DNA from: JAZGGS01 sp963749485
Lineage (GTDB): Bacteria > Bacteroidota > Ignavibacteria > Ignavibacteriales > Ignavibacteriaceae
DNA: 48,613 bases
Assembly: GCA_963749485.1 (NCBI GenBank)
Contig: CAVVMV010000021.1
Coordinates: 1-48,613 of the forward strand
Direction of reading: 5' to 3'
The position numbers were made by a program, and so were the translations under genes. How positions within the stretch are numbered: the first letter of the stretch is position 1; every line of letters begins with the position of its first letter. Of the stretch, positions 39,681 to 48,613 are shown in pieces. Under the pieces are notes generated by a model. It had not been told where the DNA came from and ran no database searches. It saw only the letters and a program-made list of their open reading frames with translations.

Positions 39681-40058
39681 ATGAAAAATAAAATAAAACT
39701 ACTTGAAACATTTGAAAACCAGAATCCGGAAAGAGACTACACGGTAACTCATAGCGCACCGGAATTTACTTCGCTCTGCCCAAAAACCGGGCAGCCCGAT
39801 TTTGCAGTAATTGTTATTGAATATATTCCTGACAAACTTTGTATTGAGTTAAAATCACTAAAACTTTATCTTAACTCTTACAGGAATGACGGAATATTTT
39901 TTGAGAGCGTTACAAATAAAATTCTTGATGACCTGGTTAAAGTTTGCAAGCCCCGTTACATGGTAGTTACTGCCGAGTTTAATGTGCGCGGTGGAATTTC
40001 ATCAACCGTGGAAGCAGAATATATTGATGAAAACTTTGTTGATGAAAAACAATTTTAA
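39681..40058 (+). CDS. queF: NADPH-dependent 7-cyano-7-deazaguanine reductase
   Basis: This intact 125-residue type I (unimodular) QueF reduces preQ0 to preQ1. Catalytic Cys is in FTSLCPKTGQPDF. The substrate-binding Glu and the family motif are in IPDKLCIELKSLKLYLNSYR, followed by NDGIFFESVTNKIL. The end has the VRGGISSTVEAEY strand. Upstream lies queC, interrupted by repeats; downstream, 26 bases away, is glnD. GlnD is not part of the queuosine pathway, so any shared transcript reflects layout only. Confidence 0.95.
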   Translation: MKNKIKLLETFENQNPERDYTVTHSAPEFTSLCPKTGQPDFAVIVIEYIPDKLCIELKSLKLYLNSYRNDGIFFESVTNKILDDLVKVCKPRYMVVTAEFNVRGGISSTVEAEYIDENFVDEKQF

Positions 40059-40084
40059 TTTGATACTAATTAAATAAAATGTAG

Positions 40085-42659
40085 ATGATTAAACCTGCTC
40101 CAATAATCAGAGAAACATTCTTAATAAACCGTGATGAACTGTTTGCAGCTCACTCAGAGCAAACTGATTCATTAAAGTTCAGCATGGAATACAGCATACT
40201 TATCGAAGAATATATAAGAGCACTTACTGGTTTACAGAAGTACGGTTTTGTTCTTGCATCGGCTGGCAGTTTTAGCCGGCGCGAACTTTCTCCTTACTCT
40301 GATATTGATTTAATCTTCATCACAAAATCAATTGAAAGAAACGAAAAGATAATAACCGAACTTGTGCAGCTTTTTTGGGATAACGACCTGGAAGTATCGC
40401 ACACAGTTCGTGATTTTTCTGATATTGAAAAATTCCTTGAAACAGATTTGCATGCTTTTACACAACTTTTCGAAACACGCTTCCTGCTTGGTTCGGAAAC
40501 TGTTTACTCTTCCTGGAACATAAGACTTATCGACACAATCACTGATGATGTTAAAGCAAGATTGTTAAATGATATGTTCCTCGATTTTGAAAATCGTTAC
40601 AAGAAATATGGAAACTCACCTAAGGTACTTGAACCAAATGTGAAGCTTTCTGCAGGTGGTTTGAGAGACCTGCAAACAGTGGAGTGGATGTATATCTTTA
40701 AAACCAATTCACTCTTTGATAAGCAGCAGGAAGCATCGCAAACGAAAACTTTTATTCACAAACTTTTTGAAGACAAAGTGACTTCGCGTGATGAGTGCAA
40801 CCGGCTTTTAGAAAGCTACCGGCTTGTACTTGCTGTTCGAAATCTTCTTCACTTAACTTCTAAGCAGAAAACTGATCGTTTTGAATTTAATGAGCAGATA
40901 AAAATTGCTGAAATATTTGGTTACAGTAAAAATCAGCTTACTGATTTTATGAGGAAATATTTTAAAGCCGCAAACGTGTTAAACAGGTTCGCTAAATCAA
41001 TGGTTAAAAAGTTTCAGGAGGAAATTTCTCAACCGCTACCTGAATCTCTCAGTATAATCCTGGATGATGATTTTATCTTAAAGGGAAATATTATTTCGTT
41101 AAAAAAACAAACTGAACTTCGTCTATCAGATATCTTCAGAGCATGTTATTACAGGGGCATCCATTCGGCAAGGTTTGATGAAGAATTAAGATCTGAAATA
41201 ATTGAGAGAGTTGAGAGTGTTGAAAGTCTTAAATGGGGTGAATCTGAATCATCAGTATTTTTCAGGGAAATACTAAAACTGCCGCGCAACGTTGGGCAAA
41301 CTCTTTCTGTTATGAATGAGCTTGGTGTTCTTAGTGCATTCATGCAGGAGTTCAACGAGTTAAATGGATTTTTACAGCATGGTGTTTACCATTGCTATAC
41401 CGCCGATGAACATACTTTAATATCTATTCAGAATGTCGAAACTCTTGAGAAAGAGAATACTCAGCTCGGTAAAATCTTTAACAACATTAATGATAAAGAA
41501 ATTCTCTACCTTGCACTTGTTACTTCATGATATAGCAAAACCGATTAACATTTCCGGTCACGAAATTATTGGCGCAGAGATGGCATCATCAATTATGTAC
41601 CGGCTTGGTTACAGCGAAGAAGAGATTGACCGCGTTGCTTTTCTGGTAAGAAACCATCTTGTAATGGAACAGACTGCTTTTAGAAGAAATCTTAACGACC
41701 CGGAAACATTGAATAATTTTACTTCTTTGTTCAATTCAATTGAAGAACTTGACCTGCTTTACCTTTTAACTTATGCCGATCTATCTGCTGTTAACGCGGC
41801 AATCTGGACAAACTGGAAAAGTGATTTGCTTGCGGAACTTTACAGAAAAAGTAAAGCAATGCTGGATGATAAGATATCAGGCGAAGAACTGCTTTACTCA
41901 TCCACCTTTGTTATTCCAAAAGAGATAAGTGAACAATCGGATGTGATTTCCGAATCTCATGTTAAAGAACACATGGATTCCATCACCGATGCTGGTTATA
42001 CCCAGCAATTTTCGGCTGAAGAAATTGCCAAGCATGTTGAAGAGATAAGGAAAGGGACATCCCTATCAGTATTGTTTAAGAACCTTAACGGGTTTACTAA
42101 CATAACTGTTATTACAAATGATTTTCCGGCGCTCTTATCAAAAATTTGTGGTGTGCTTGCAATAAACGATGTTAATATTCACGATGCTAAAATCTTTACC
42201 AGGAAGGATGGAATTGTTATTGATACTTTTAATGTAACAGATTTCCGTTCGCACCAGCATATTGAAGAATACCGCTACACAAAAATTGAGACAGACCTTG
42301 GAGATGTTATAAGCGGTCTGCTGCAGCTCCATAAAGAAGTTGCAACTTTAAAATCGAGGTGGAGACGTCTTGAAAGTAAACTTTTTAAAAGGTCCGGGCA
42401 GGTAAAAATTGTTTTTGAAAATCATGAAAAGTTTACAATAATTGATATCTTTTCGCCTGACCGACTAGGTTTTCTTTACCAGGTTACAGGTAAAATGAAT
42501 GAATTAGGTTTGAACATTTACTTTGCAAAAATATCAACCAGGGAAGATGATATTGTTGATACATTTTATGTGCTTGATAGGAACGGTAAGAAGATATCAC
42601 AGAACGATCACGAGTTTATAAAATCGGAACTTACTAATGCTATTTCACAAGTTTTATAG
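40085..42659 (+). CDS. glnD: [Protein-PII] uridylyltransferase / uridylyl-removing enzyme (frameshifted)
   Basis: GlnD senses nitrogen status by adding and removing UMP on PII. From ATG 40085 the nucleotidyltransferase domain has LASAGSFSRRELSPYSDIDL, then the GlnD-PII-type helical domain with SAGGLRDLQTVEWMY. The HD domain begins at LLLHDIAKPINISGHE, just after a one-base insertion near 41517, where the first phase ends as LYLALVTS. Two ACT domains follow (FTNITVITNDFPALLSKICG, then FTIIDIFSPDRLGFLYQVTG). The repaired length is about 857 residues, typical of the family. No PII gene (glnB) is in the window. Confidence 0.93.
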
Positions 42660-42668
42660 GAAATTAAT

Positions 42669-43545
42669 TTGAACAGCAAAAATTCAAAACCGATCGGTGT
42701 TTTCGATTCAGGTATTGGTGGTTTAACAGTTGTTAAACGTCTTGGAACAACTCTGCCTAACGAGAATATTATTTATTTTGGCGATACTGCGCGTGTACCT
42801 TACGGCTCCAAATCAAACTCAACTGTAATTGAATATTCTATTCAGAATACTAATTTTCTTTTAAGCAAGGATGTAAAAGCGATAATTGTTGCATGCAATA
42901 CCGCTTCCTCGGTAGCAATACCTGAATTAAAAAGCAAGTTTCGATCTGCCGATAATAGGAATGATTGAACCGGGTGCATCAATGGCATTAAAATTTTCTT
43001 CGAATAAAAAGATCGGGGTTATAGGTACACGGGCAACCATTTCCAATAAAGCTTACTCCACCGAAATAAAAAAGATGGAACCTGCTGCAAATATTTATGA
43101 AAAACCTTGCCCTCTTTTTGTTCCTTTTGCAGAAGAAGGATGGCTTACACATAAAGCAACTTACGAAGTTGCCGAGGAATATCTTAAAGAACTTCGTGAA
43201 CATGAAATAGATACTTTGGTTCTTGGCTGCACTCACTACCCCATTTTAGCTGATGTGATACAGGAAGTTATGGGAAACAATGTTAAGCTAATAGATTCGG
43301 GTGTGGCTTCTGCAGAAGTGATTAAGAACATGCTTCAAAAAAATAACCTGCTTTCAGAAAGTGATGAAAGAGGCGTACAAGAATTTTATGTGAGTGATAT
43401 TCCCAAAAAGTTTAGGGAAGAAGCCGAACTGTTTTTGGGAAGACCAATCGATGATGTACATAAAGTTGATCTGGAAGAAATGCTTGACAAAATAATGTCC
43501 CACGGAAGAAAATTTCCATCAATCAAAACATTTTATTTAATTCCG
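42669..43545 (+). CDS. murI: Glutamate racemase (frameshifted)
   Basis: MurI makes D-glutamate for peptidoglycan. The first piece has IGVFDSGIGGLTVVKRL, YFGDTARVPYGSKS and VACNTASS with catalytic Cys. One extra base near 42945 breaks the frame; the second piece starts as DLPIIGMIEPG and has VLGCTHYPIL with the second catalytic Cys, then LGRPIDDVHKVDLEEML, where this family normally ends. As it stands the second frame runs on to 43701, overlapping the convergent asparaginase gene by 144 bases. A further one-base change past 43490 would give a stop near 43540, which I consider more likely; the end given is approximate. Confidence 0.88.
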
Positions 43546-43557
43546 CAATATCTGAAG

Positions 43558-44497
43558 TTATACTTCCAAAGCCAGCATAAGTTTAATCCTGGCTTTTTGT
43601 CCGTTCAAATAATCTGTAAAGATCACCCCAAGATCATGAAGATGTTTTCCAGCACCGGGATAACTGTAAATGTCGTCAGTTTCACCTGCAGGACATCGTG
43701 AAACAAGAACCACAGGTATTTTCTTTTCAGTGACATATTTTATTCCTTCAAATGAAGCAGGCGGAACATTTCCAATACCCAGTGCTTCAACTACTAATCC
43801 GTCAATTTTGCTATCGGCAGAAAATTTAAAAAATTTTTCACCCATACCTGCATAAACAGTAATCAAGTCAACGTTCGTAATTATCTTTATCTGTTTCTAT
43901 ATGTTCAAGATGCCTTGGTAGCCGGTTATAAATAACTTTTCCATCCTGCACAAAACCAAGCGATCCGAAATCGAGACTTTTAAATGTATCAACTTCATCC
44001 GAAAAGATTTTTGTTACTTCACTTGCAGCGTTCACTTCACCATTAAGACAAACAAGTACACCCATATTCCGGGAGTTACTGTTTAAACAAACGCTAATGG
44101 AATCAAGCAGGTTTTTGGTCCGTCCCACCCAGATCTGAACTGTTTTTCATCGAACCGGTAACAACAATTGGGATTATCAGTTTTTATCGTCAGATCGAGC
44201 AGGTAAGCAGTTTCTTCAAGAGTATCTGTTCCATGCGTTACAATAACACCATCAATAATTATTTTCAGAAAGTTTTAATTTAATCTGTTTCGATAAATCT
44301 AAGCATTATTTCAGGTGTAACATGCGGACCAGGATATTTTCCAAAATCGTAACAGACATATATCAGCCAGTCTCTTTAGCCTTAGGCATCATTTCCAATA
44401 GTTCTTCTCCCGAATAACGTGGAACTGCTCCCCCGGTTTCTTTATCGATCATCATTGAAAATGTTCCGCCGGTAAAAACAATAAGTATCTTTTTCAT
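43558..44497 (-). CDS. L-asparaginase, cytoplasmic type (heavily frameshifted)
   Basis: From ATG 44497 the protein begins ILIVFTGGTFSMMIDKETGG with the first catalytic Thr. After changes near 44370 and 44290 it continues IIDGVIVTHGTDTLEETAYL with the TDT catalytic pair. Further changes near 44180, 44130 and 43868 lead through VVTGSMKNSSDLGWDGPKNL, LVCLNGEVNAASEV, and VEALGIGNVPPASFEGI. Read through, it is about 313 residues, matching asparaginases, which hydrolyse asparagine to aspartate and ammonia. It is the most broken gene in the window (at least five changes in 940 bases), so genuine decay is possible here, though the conserved motifs are all intact. It is convergent with murI. Confidence 0.75.
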
Positions 44498-44623
44498 TCT
44501 GCTGCTCTGATTCCTCTATTCTTATAAAACCTTACTTAATTGCACCAAAAATAATTTTATTTTCTGAAAAAGCTAGCAAATGAGGCGCTTTTTAGTCAGC
44601 AAATAAATTAGTTTCTAATTATT

Positions 44624-44645
44624 AACTTGAAGCTGATTTCAAGTT
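44624..44645. promoter_or_regulatory. 8-bp inverted repeat upstream of nfu
   Basis: AACTTGAA, six bases, then TTCAAGTT: a dyad with exact 8-bp arms, ending 35 bases before the nfu ATG. Its position near the expected promoter suggests an operator for a dimeric regulator, or a leader hairpin. No regulator can be named from sequence. Confidence 0.4.
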
Positions 44646-44680
44646 AGAGTAATTTAGGTAAATTAAAAAAAGAGGTTTTT

Positions 44681-45223
44681 ATGTTGATAGTAGAAGATGT
44701 AGATCTAACTCCAAATCCGCATGCATTAAAATTTATACTTAACAAAAAATTGTTAAATGTGGAATCAAGACAATACCCGAATGTAGAATCTGCTGCAAAT
44801 GATCCATTGGCAAAAGGAATATTTGAGATTGAAGGAGTTGTATCTGTTTTTTATATGGATAAGTTTGTTACTATTGAAAAGACACCCGATGCAAACTGGG
44901 GACAAATACAGAGACCATTCATTGAATTCATGAAGAATTTTGAAACAGCTTTAATACCTGAAGAAAAAGAATCTCAACCTTCAAATGAAGATAATGGTGA
45001 GTTGATTAAAAAGGTAAACGACTTGCTGGATCAGAAAGTACGCCCTGCACTTGCTGGTGACGGAGGCGGATTAGAAGTTATAGGAATTGATGGATTTACA
45101 GTTAGGATTAAATACCAGGGTGCTTGCGGCAGTTGCCCAAGCGCTATAAGCGGCACTTTAATGGCAATTGAAGGTTTACTGCGAAAAGATATTAACCCGG
45201 CTATTGAAGTTGTTGCTGCATAA
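44681..45223 (+). CDS. Nfu-type iron-sulfur cluster carrier protein
   Basis: The 180-residue protein combines an N-terminal Nfu_N domain (about 10-85; LTPNPHALKFILNKKL, GIFEIEGVVSVFYMDKFVTI) with a C-terminal NifU-like domain (about 105-175) carrying the cluster-binding CxxC in QGACGSCPSA. Such proteins hold and pass on assembled 4Fe-4S clusters to target enzymes. AGAGG lies upstream of the ATG at good spacing. The gene is intact, has its own upstream dyad and a following terminator, and so appears to be a single transcription unit. Radical SAM and other Fe-S enzymes (for example the KamA-like protein nearby) would be possible clients. Confidence 0.92.
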   Translation: MLIVEDVDLTPNPHALKFILNKKLLNVESRQYPNVESAANDPLAKGIFEIEGVVSVFYMDKFVTIEKTPDANWGQIQRPFIEFMKNFETALIPEEKESQPSNEDNGELIKKVNDLLDQKVRPALAGDGGGLEVIGIDGFTVRIKYQGACGSCPSAISGTLMAIEGLLRKDINPAIEVVAA

Positions 45224-45245
45224 TTAGTTTTTTAATTTCGGTATC

Positions 45246-45284
45246 AGGGAAGAGATCCGGTAAAAAGATTTCTTCCCTTTTTTT
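45246..45284 (+). terminator. Rho-independent terminator after nfu
   Basis: AGGGAAGA at 45246-45253 pairs with TCTTCCCT at 45271-45278 and is followed by a run of T. It lies 22 bases past the nfu stop. The next gene starts only 17 bases later, so that gene's promoter must overlap the terminator, or read-through feeds it. Confidence 0.8.
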
Positions 45285-45300
45285 ATTCTGATAAAAGTAT

Positions 45301-45805
45301 ATGGAAAAATTTTTTATTGCTTCCGAAATTTTTAATGGGATAACCCTCGATGTTATTTCATCCCAAAGAGGAATAAGAAATATTCTTATCAACTCACCAA
45401 TAATTAAAAAAGATCAGCCAAACGTTACGAAGCTAAGAGCTGATGATCCTTACATGTTTGGAAGCTTTAAACAGCTAAGAGAATATTTTGAACACAAAAG
45501 GAAAGTTTTTGATCTGCCGATTGGAAATTATTGGTACAGATTTTCAGAAAAGAGTGTGGAAAGAATTATTAAAAATTCCTTACGGGGAAACAATATCTTA
45601 CAAAGAACTGGCTATTAGATTAGGGAATTTAAAAACTATCCGGGCTGCTGCAAGAGCAAACGGTGCAAATCCATTACCCATAATTATTCCCTGCCACAGG
45701 GTAATTGGCTCTGATGGAAAGCTGGTTGGTTACGGCGGCGGCTTAGATGTAAAAGAAAAACTACTCGAACTGGAAGGAAGTAAAAATCTTGAACTTTTTT
45801 CTTAA
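45301..45805 (+). CDS. Methylated-DNA-protein cysteine methyltransferase (frameshifted)
   Basis: This is an Ogt/MGMT-type suicide enzyme that removes alkyl groups from O6-alkylguanine. The first piece has the N-terminal domain (FIASEIFNGITLDVISSQRG). A one-base change near 45530 separates it from TDFQKRVWKELLKIPYGETI, SYKELAIRLGN, ARANGANPLPIIIPCHRVIG (acceptor Cys in PCHRV) and YGGGLDVKEKLLELEG. Repaired length is about 167 residues, as expected. With the AlkD-like protein at the start of the window it is the second alkylation repair gene here, but they are 44 kb apart. Confidence 0.88.
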
Positions 45806-45833
45806 CTTAATCTTCCTGTAATAACTTTAATCA

Positions 45834-47221
45834 TCAGCAGTTTAGCGAAGCATCAACAAGCATCATATCATCAACTTTACTATCAAAATACATTTGCCCC
45901 TGCTTGGAATGAATTAATTCATTCAGTTCATCCTGGAAGAAAAACTTATCTTCTCCAAAAGCAGGTCTCAGTTCGTTTAGCCAGGTAGCAGTACTGCTGA
46001 ATTTAGCAAAGAATGGTCGTTTAACCCATTCCGGATTTCTTGCCTGAAGTAAAGTAAGAACAAATACTTTTTCACCATATAGTTCTGTAATACCCTCTAT
46101 AGATACTTTACCTGGAAGCGCAGACATTGAAGGACCTCTGACAGTTCTGTTCAATCCGGATATTTGCTTGTAAGCTTCGTGGTAAATTTCAAATGCCCTG
46201 TTAAGAGGAATTGCAAAGTGCTTTTCGGCACCGGTATTTCTTTCAATAAAGAAATAATAAGGAATAGCACCATACTTAACCTGGTCTTTCCACAACCTTG
46301 CCCAAACTGCTGGATCATCATTTACATGTTTTACCAATGGCGATTGGGTTCTGATTTGTGCGCCTGTACTTCTGATTCTCTGAATAGCTTCCTGCGCAAC
46401 TTCAGTTGTTAATTCCTGCCAATGATTATAATGCCCCATAACCGCCAAGATGTTTACCTGCTTTATTTACTTTTTCAAATAATCTCAGAATATCATCTGC
46501 ATCTTTATCTGTAACAAATTTATAAGGCCAGTAGGCAACAGATTTAGTTCCGATTCTAATGTTTCTTATATGTTCAAGTTCAGGAATCAATAACGGTTCA
46601 ATATAAGCAGCCAGGTTTTTTGCACTCATCACCATAGGATCGCCACCTGTTATAAGTACATCTGTAACATCTTTTTTACTGGCTAAGTATCTCTGGAATT
46701 TACTCGATTCTTCAGTGGCAAATTTCAAATCATTCATTCCTACAAATTGTGCCCATCTGAAACAAAAAGTGCAATAAGAGTGGCAGGTTTGCCCGCGGAA
46801 GGAAAGATCAGCACAGTTTCCCTGTATTTATGCTGAACTCCGGGAACCGGTTCATCATCAATTTTAGGAACATTCAAAGTCATTTGCCCTGCTGGATGAG
46901 GATTTAATTCCAACCTGTATTTCGTTGGCAACTTTTGTAATCTCATCGTTCGTTTTTTTGTTTAGAAGTGCATCAGCCATGCGGCTGAAACTGATTTTCG
47001 GTAAGCATTCCGCGCTGCATAAATGTAAGCTGGTAAATCGGGTCTTCCGGAATGTTATCCCAATCAATCAGATCTTCAACAACATAATTATTAACCCTGA
47101 ATGGAAGAACATGTGATACAACTTTTAGTTCAAACTTCTGTTCGCTGCTTAAACTTTGCAGCTGGGGGATGTTGTCAATGTCCCTTAGACCGTAAAATTT
47201 CATTTTTCCAGGGGTTATCAT
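45834..47221 (-). CDS. KamA-family radical SAM protein, lysine 2,3-aminomutase-like (frameshifted)
   Basis: From ATG 47221 (GAGG upstream) the N-terminus reads RDIDNIPQLQSLSSEQKFEL. Later pieces in other phases give HPAGQMTLNVPKIDDEPV, then the radical SAM cluster motif CHSYCTFCF (CxxxCxxC, about 46760-46790), DVLITGGDPMVMSAKNL, RIGTKSVAYWPYKFVTD, MGHYNHWQELTTE and NRTVRGPSMSALPGKVS. I count about four frame changes between 47060 and 46430. Repaired length is about 460 residues. Relatives use PLP and S-adenosylmethionine to shift amino groups; whether lysine is the substrate here is unsure. It needs 4Fe-4S clusters, which the nearby Nfu protein could supply. Confidence 0.82.
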
Positions 47222-47372
47222 CTTATAACATCCTCGTTAATTAATTTAAATCTGTCCAGTATCCTTTTCAACAGTTTGAAAAAGATTAAAAGAATCTTCT
47301 TATGCTGCCTTCCGTCCGTTAATTTCAGAAGTTTTTTTAATTTACAAAAAATTCTCTTTTAATCTAAGGGAT

Positions 47373-47395
47373 AGTTTTAGTCTTTAGCTAAAACT
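47373..47395. other. Short inverted repeat in the gap upstream of kamA-like gene
   Basis: AGTTTTAG and CTAAAACT flank a 7-base loop. It lies in a 231-base stretch (47222-47452) that otherwise holds no gene. No T-run follows on either strand, so it is not a convincing terminator; its function is unknown. Confidence 0.35.
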
Positions 47396-47452
47396 CAGAA
47401 GGACTTTATAGCAGGATTTAACCAGTTAAGTGCATTTTTTACAAAAAAACAC

Positions 47453-47617
47453 CTATTTCAGCTCGGATACTTTGCTTATATCTTCAAGCTGAACAAATTT
47501 CTCGTTAAACTTATAATTTCCCTTATCTGTCTTTATCGCTTTAACTAATTTTACGGTTATATGGTCAGATTTCTTTTTTTTCTTAACTTTATCAGAAAAT
47601 GATTGGGATTTTGCCAT
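47453..47617 (-). CDS. Small basic protein of unknown function
   Basis: From the ATG at 47617 the protein has 54 residues; AAGGAG lies upstream at proper spacing, which decides against the longer frame from 47656. It is rich in lysine (FSDKVKKKKKSDHITVKLVK) and ends in KFVQLEDISKVSELK. No membrane helix, metal motif or signal peptide is visible. Its size, charge and strong ribosome binding site are reminiscent of small ribosome-associated proteins in Bacteroidota, but I cannot assign a family. Confidence 0.65.
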   Translation of the reverse strand: MAKSQSFSDKVKKKKKSDHITVKLVKAIKTDKGNYKFNEKFVQLEDISKVSELK

Positions 47618-47743
47618 TATATTTCTCCTTGAAAATTTAGATGGCAAATATATCAAAACAGGGTGTTAAAACAAAAATCGTTTTTCCCTGATTTTATTGA
47701 TATTTAGAGTGAAACAAAATGATTTATCTTTGAAGAGGATTTT

Positions 47744-47887
47744 ATGGCAACTATTGAAGCAACCAGGAAAAGGGTGGAAAATTTTCCCAATATAAAATTT
47801 AAAATGCTGGGTAAAACCGGGCTATTAACTTCCATTTGTGGATTTAACTACTACCGAATTGAAGATTCAATAACGGGGCACCTATAG
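47744..47887 (+). pseudogene. Aldo/keto reductase N-terminal remnant
   Basis: The 47 codons from ATG 47744 read like the start of an aldo/keto reductase: KFKMLGKTGLLTSICGFNYYRIE, split here as KFKMLGKTG plus LLTSICGF. The TIM barrel that should follow (about 280 residues or more) is absent; the frame stops at 47887 and the DNA passes at once into an unrelated sorting-domain end. It is therefore a truncated remnant, unlikely to be functional, or one side of an assembly join. Confidence 0.6.
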
Positions 47888-47889
47888 AG

Positions 47890-48033
47890 ATGGAACTTGC
47901 TTTAGCAGACAGCATAAATTTAAACTTTAATGCAAATGGATTATCAAGCGGAGTTTATTTCTATCAGTTAAAGGCTGGAAACTTTGTTCAAACGAAGAAA
48001 ATGGTTCTCCTAAATAATTTTCATACTTCTTAA
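47890..48033 (+). pseudogene. T9SS type A sorting-domain C-terminal remnant
   Basis: The sequence encodes NLNFNANGLSSGVYFYQ then LKAGNFVQTKKMVLLN and a stop at 48033. This is the last 35 or so residues of a type IX secretion sorting domain, similar to the end of the protein at 28.2 kb. The cargo protein that should precede it is missing, so it is the tail of a gene cut off by the junction near 47880. A terminator follows directly. Confidence 0.7.
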
Positions 48034-48060
48034 GCTTTGAATAACATCAAGACTTTAAAT

Positions 48061-48092
48061 AAAAAAAGGGACTTATCAAGTCCCTTTTTTTT
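48061..48092. terminator. Strong bidirectional rho-independent terminator
   Basis: Seven A then GGGACTT, a 3-base loop ATC, then AAGTCCC and eight T: a 14-bp stem. It sits between the sorting-domain remnant (plus) and the surface protein gene (minus), so it can end both. Confidence 0.9.
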
Positions 48093-48114
48093 ATTTAATT
48101 GTTAGTTGGTTTTA

Positions 48115-48613
48115 CTAATAAGAAACCTCATAAGACCTTGAACCATCAGCAGTTGAAGTAAAAATAGTGAGCTTAACTGTATGTGTTATTCCTGTAGATC
48201 CTGCTATATATTCCACAAGATAACTGTTCGAAAGTGCACCTGCAACTGGTAAATTCTTTAAGTCAAGTCCGGCAGCATTGGAAGGGATAAACAGATAAGT
48301 ACCACCTGTGCATAAAGATAAATCCCACGGCCGTTCATCTGTAGATGACCAAAAATATGCGGTTGAATCATTACTAAAGACTGTATGCACTGTTGCTTTA
48401 CCACTAAGGAGATTACAACCCATAGCATTATTCCACATATTGCCATCGGATTGAGTTGGTTCATCCGTAAAGTTTACAAAAACTCTTTGAGCATCGGACC
48501 TCCAGTTAAATACAGAGTCAGCGAAAATAGCTGCAATAACTCCATTTTCACCAGGGGTATTTCCAAAAGTACTGGCTCTGGTTACGAGAGAGGCACTATC
48601 AGTACCGGCAAAT
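48115..48613 (-). CDS. Probable surface protein, C-terminal part, runs off the window
   Basis: An open frame with no start inside the window runs 165 codons to TAG at 48115. It is rich in Ser, Thr, Asn and aromatic residues (TRASTFGNTPGENGVIAAIF, then AQRVFVNFTDEPTQSDGN). One segment, NWRSDAQRVFVNFTDEP, is loosely like a von Willebrand A or integrin-type strand followed by an acidic turn. It ends GSRSYEVSY without a T9SS sorting motif. It is probably extracytoplasmic, on composition alone. I do not recognise a family. Confidence 0.6.
   Translation of the reverse strand, partial: FAGTDSASLVTRASTFGNTPGENGVIAAIFADSVFNWRSDAQRVFVNFTDEPTQSDGNMWNNAMGCNLLSGKATVHTVFSNDSTAYFWSSTDERPWDLSLCTGGTYLFIPSNAAGLDLKNLPVAGALSNSYLVEYIAGSTGITHTVKLTIFTSTADGSRSYEVSY

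Noticed and set aside
39514..39759. Minus-strand frame of 81 codons across the queC-queF gap
   Set aside because: It is made of the MITE-like element plus the start of queF read backwards; its composition is not protein-like.
43546..43701. C-terminal extension of MurI overlapping asparaginase
   Set aside because: The family normally ends near 43490 and the extra residues are not conserved in character; a frame error near the end is more likely.
47373..47395. Inverted repeat considered as a terminator
   Set aside because: The stem is AT-rich, no T-run follows, and no gene ends next to it.

Overview
The window is AT-rich, Gram-negative bacterial chromosome, most likely from the Ignavibacteria/Bacteroidota-Chlorobi side of the tree. 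That placement is inferred from three things: two proteins with type IX secretion (T9SS) C-terminal sorting signals (about 28.2 and 47.9 kb), a lipid A cluster (lpxB, a DUF374 acyltransferase, lpxK), and the mix of ppdK, queuosine genes and a KamA-type radical SAM protein. No rRNA, tRNA, CRISPR array or transposase gene was seen.

Layout. 0-4 kb: a RidA fragment, an AlkD-like DNA repair protein and two sensor kinases, all minus strand. 3.9-7.6 kb: one large secreted peptidase-MA-like protein, probably ending in an outer-membrane barrel and probably co-transcribed with the kinases. 7.7-13.8 kb: a signalling block comprising a multidomain Ser/Thr kinase, a small helical protein, a sigma-54 activator with a degenerate receiver domain, and a small secreted protein two thirds of which is 12 copies of a 16-residue repeat. 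13.8-19.3 kb: a peptide-type ABC transporter (permeases and binding protein on minus, two ATPases divergent on plus). The kinase start codon overlaps the last permease stop codon. 19.3-37.3 kb: a long minus-strand run of housekeeping genes (ispD, queA, ppdK, lpxK, DUF374, lpxB, a methyltransferase, a HAD phosphatase, a T9SS cargo protein, smc, a GH2-membrane fusion, tpiA). 37.5-45.8 kb: mainly plus strand (MFS transporter, queC, queF, glnD, murI, nfu, ogt-like), with asparaginase on minus. 45.8-48.6 kb: kamA-like gene, a small basic protein, a junction of two gene remnants, and the C-terminal part of a surface protein running off the end.

Quality. About seventeen genes, including essential ones (smc, ispD, murI), are interrupted by roughly forty apparent single-base frame changes, several in 7-8 base homopolymers, while other long stretches are intact. 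This looks like residual sequencing or assembly indels, not gene decay, so broken genes are annotated over their full span with the disruptions noted.

Most interesting points: the 12 x 48-bp repeat gene beside a sigma-54/kinase module; a 24-bp perfect palindrome inside queC with a related, degenerate copy inside a MITE-like element next to it; a GH2-like protein fused to a membrane module and apparently lacking the acid/base glutamate; a histidine-kinase-like protein with no H-box histidine; and a direct junction between an aldo/keto reductase start and a T9SS sorting-domain end.
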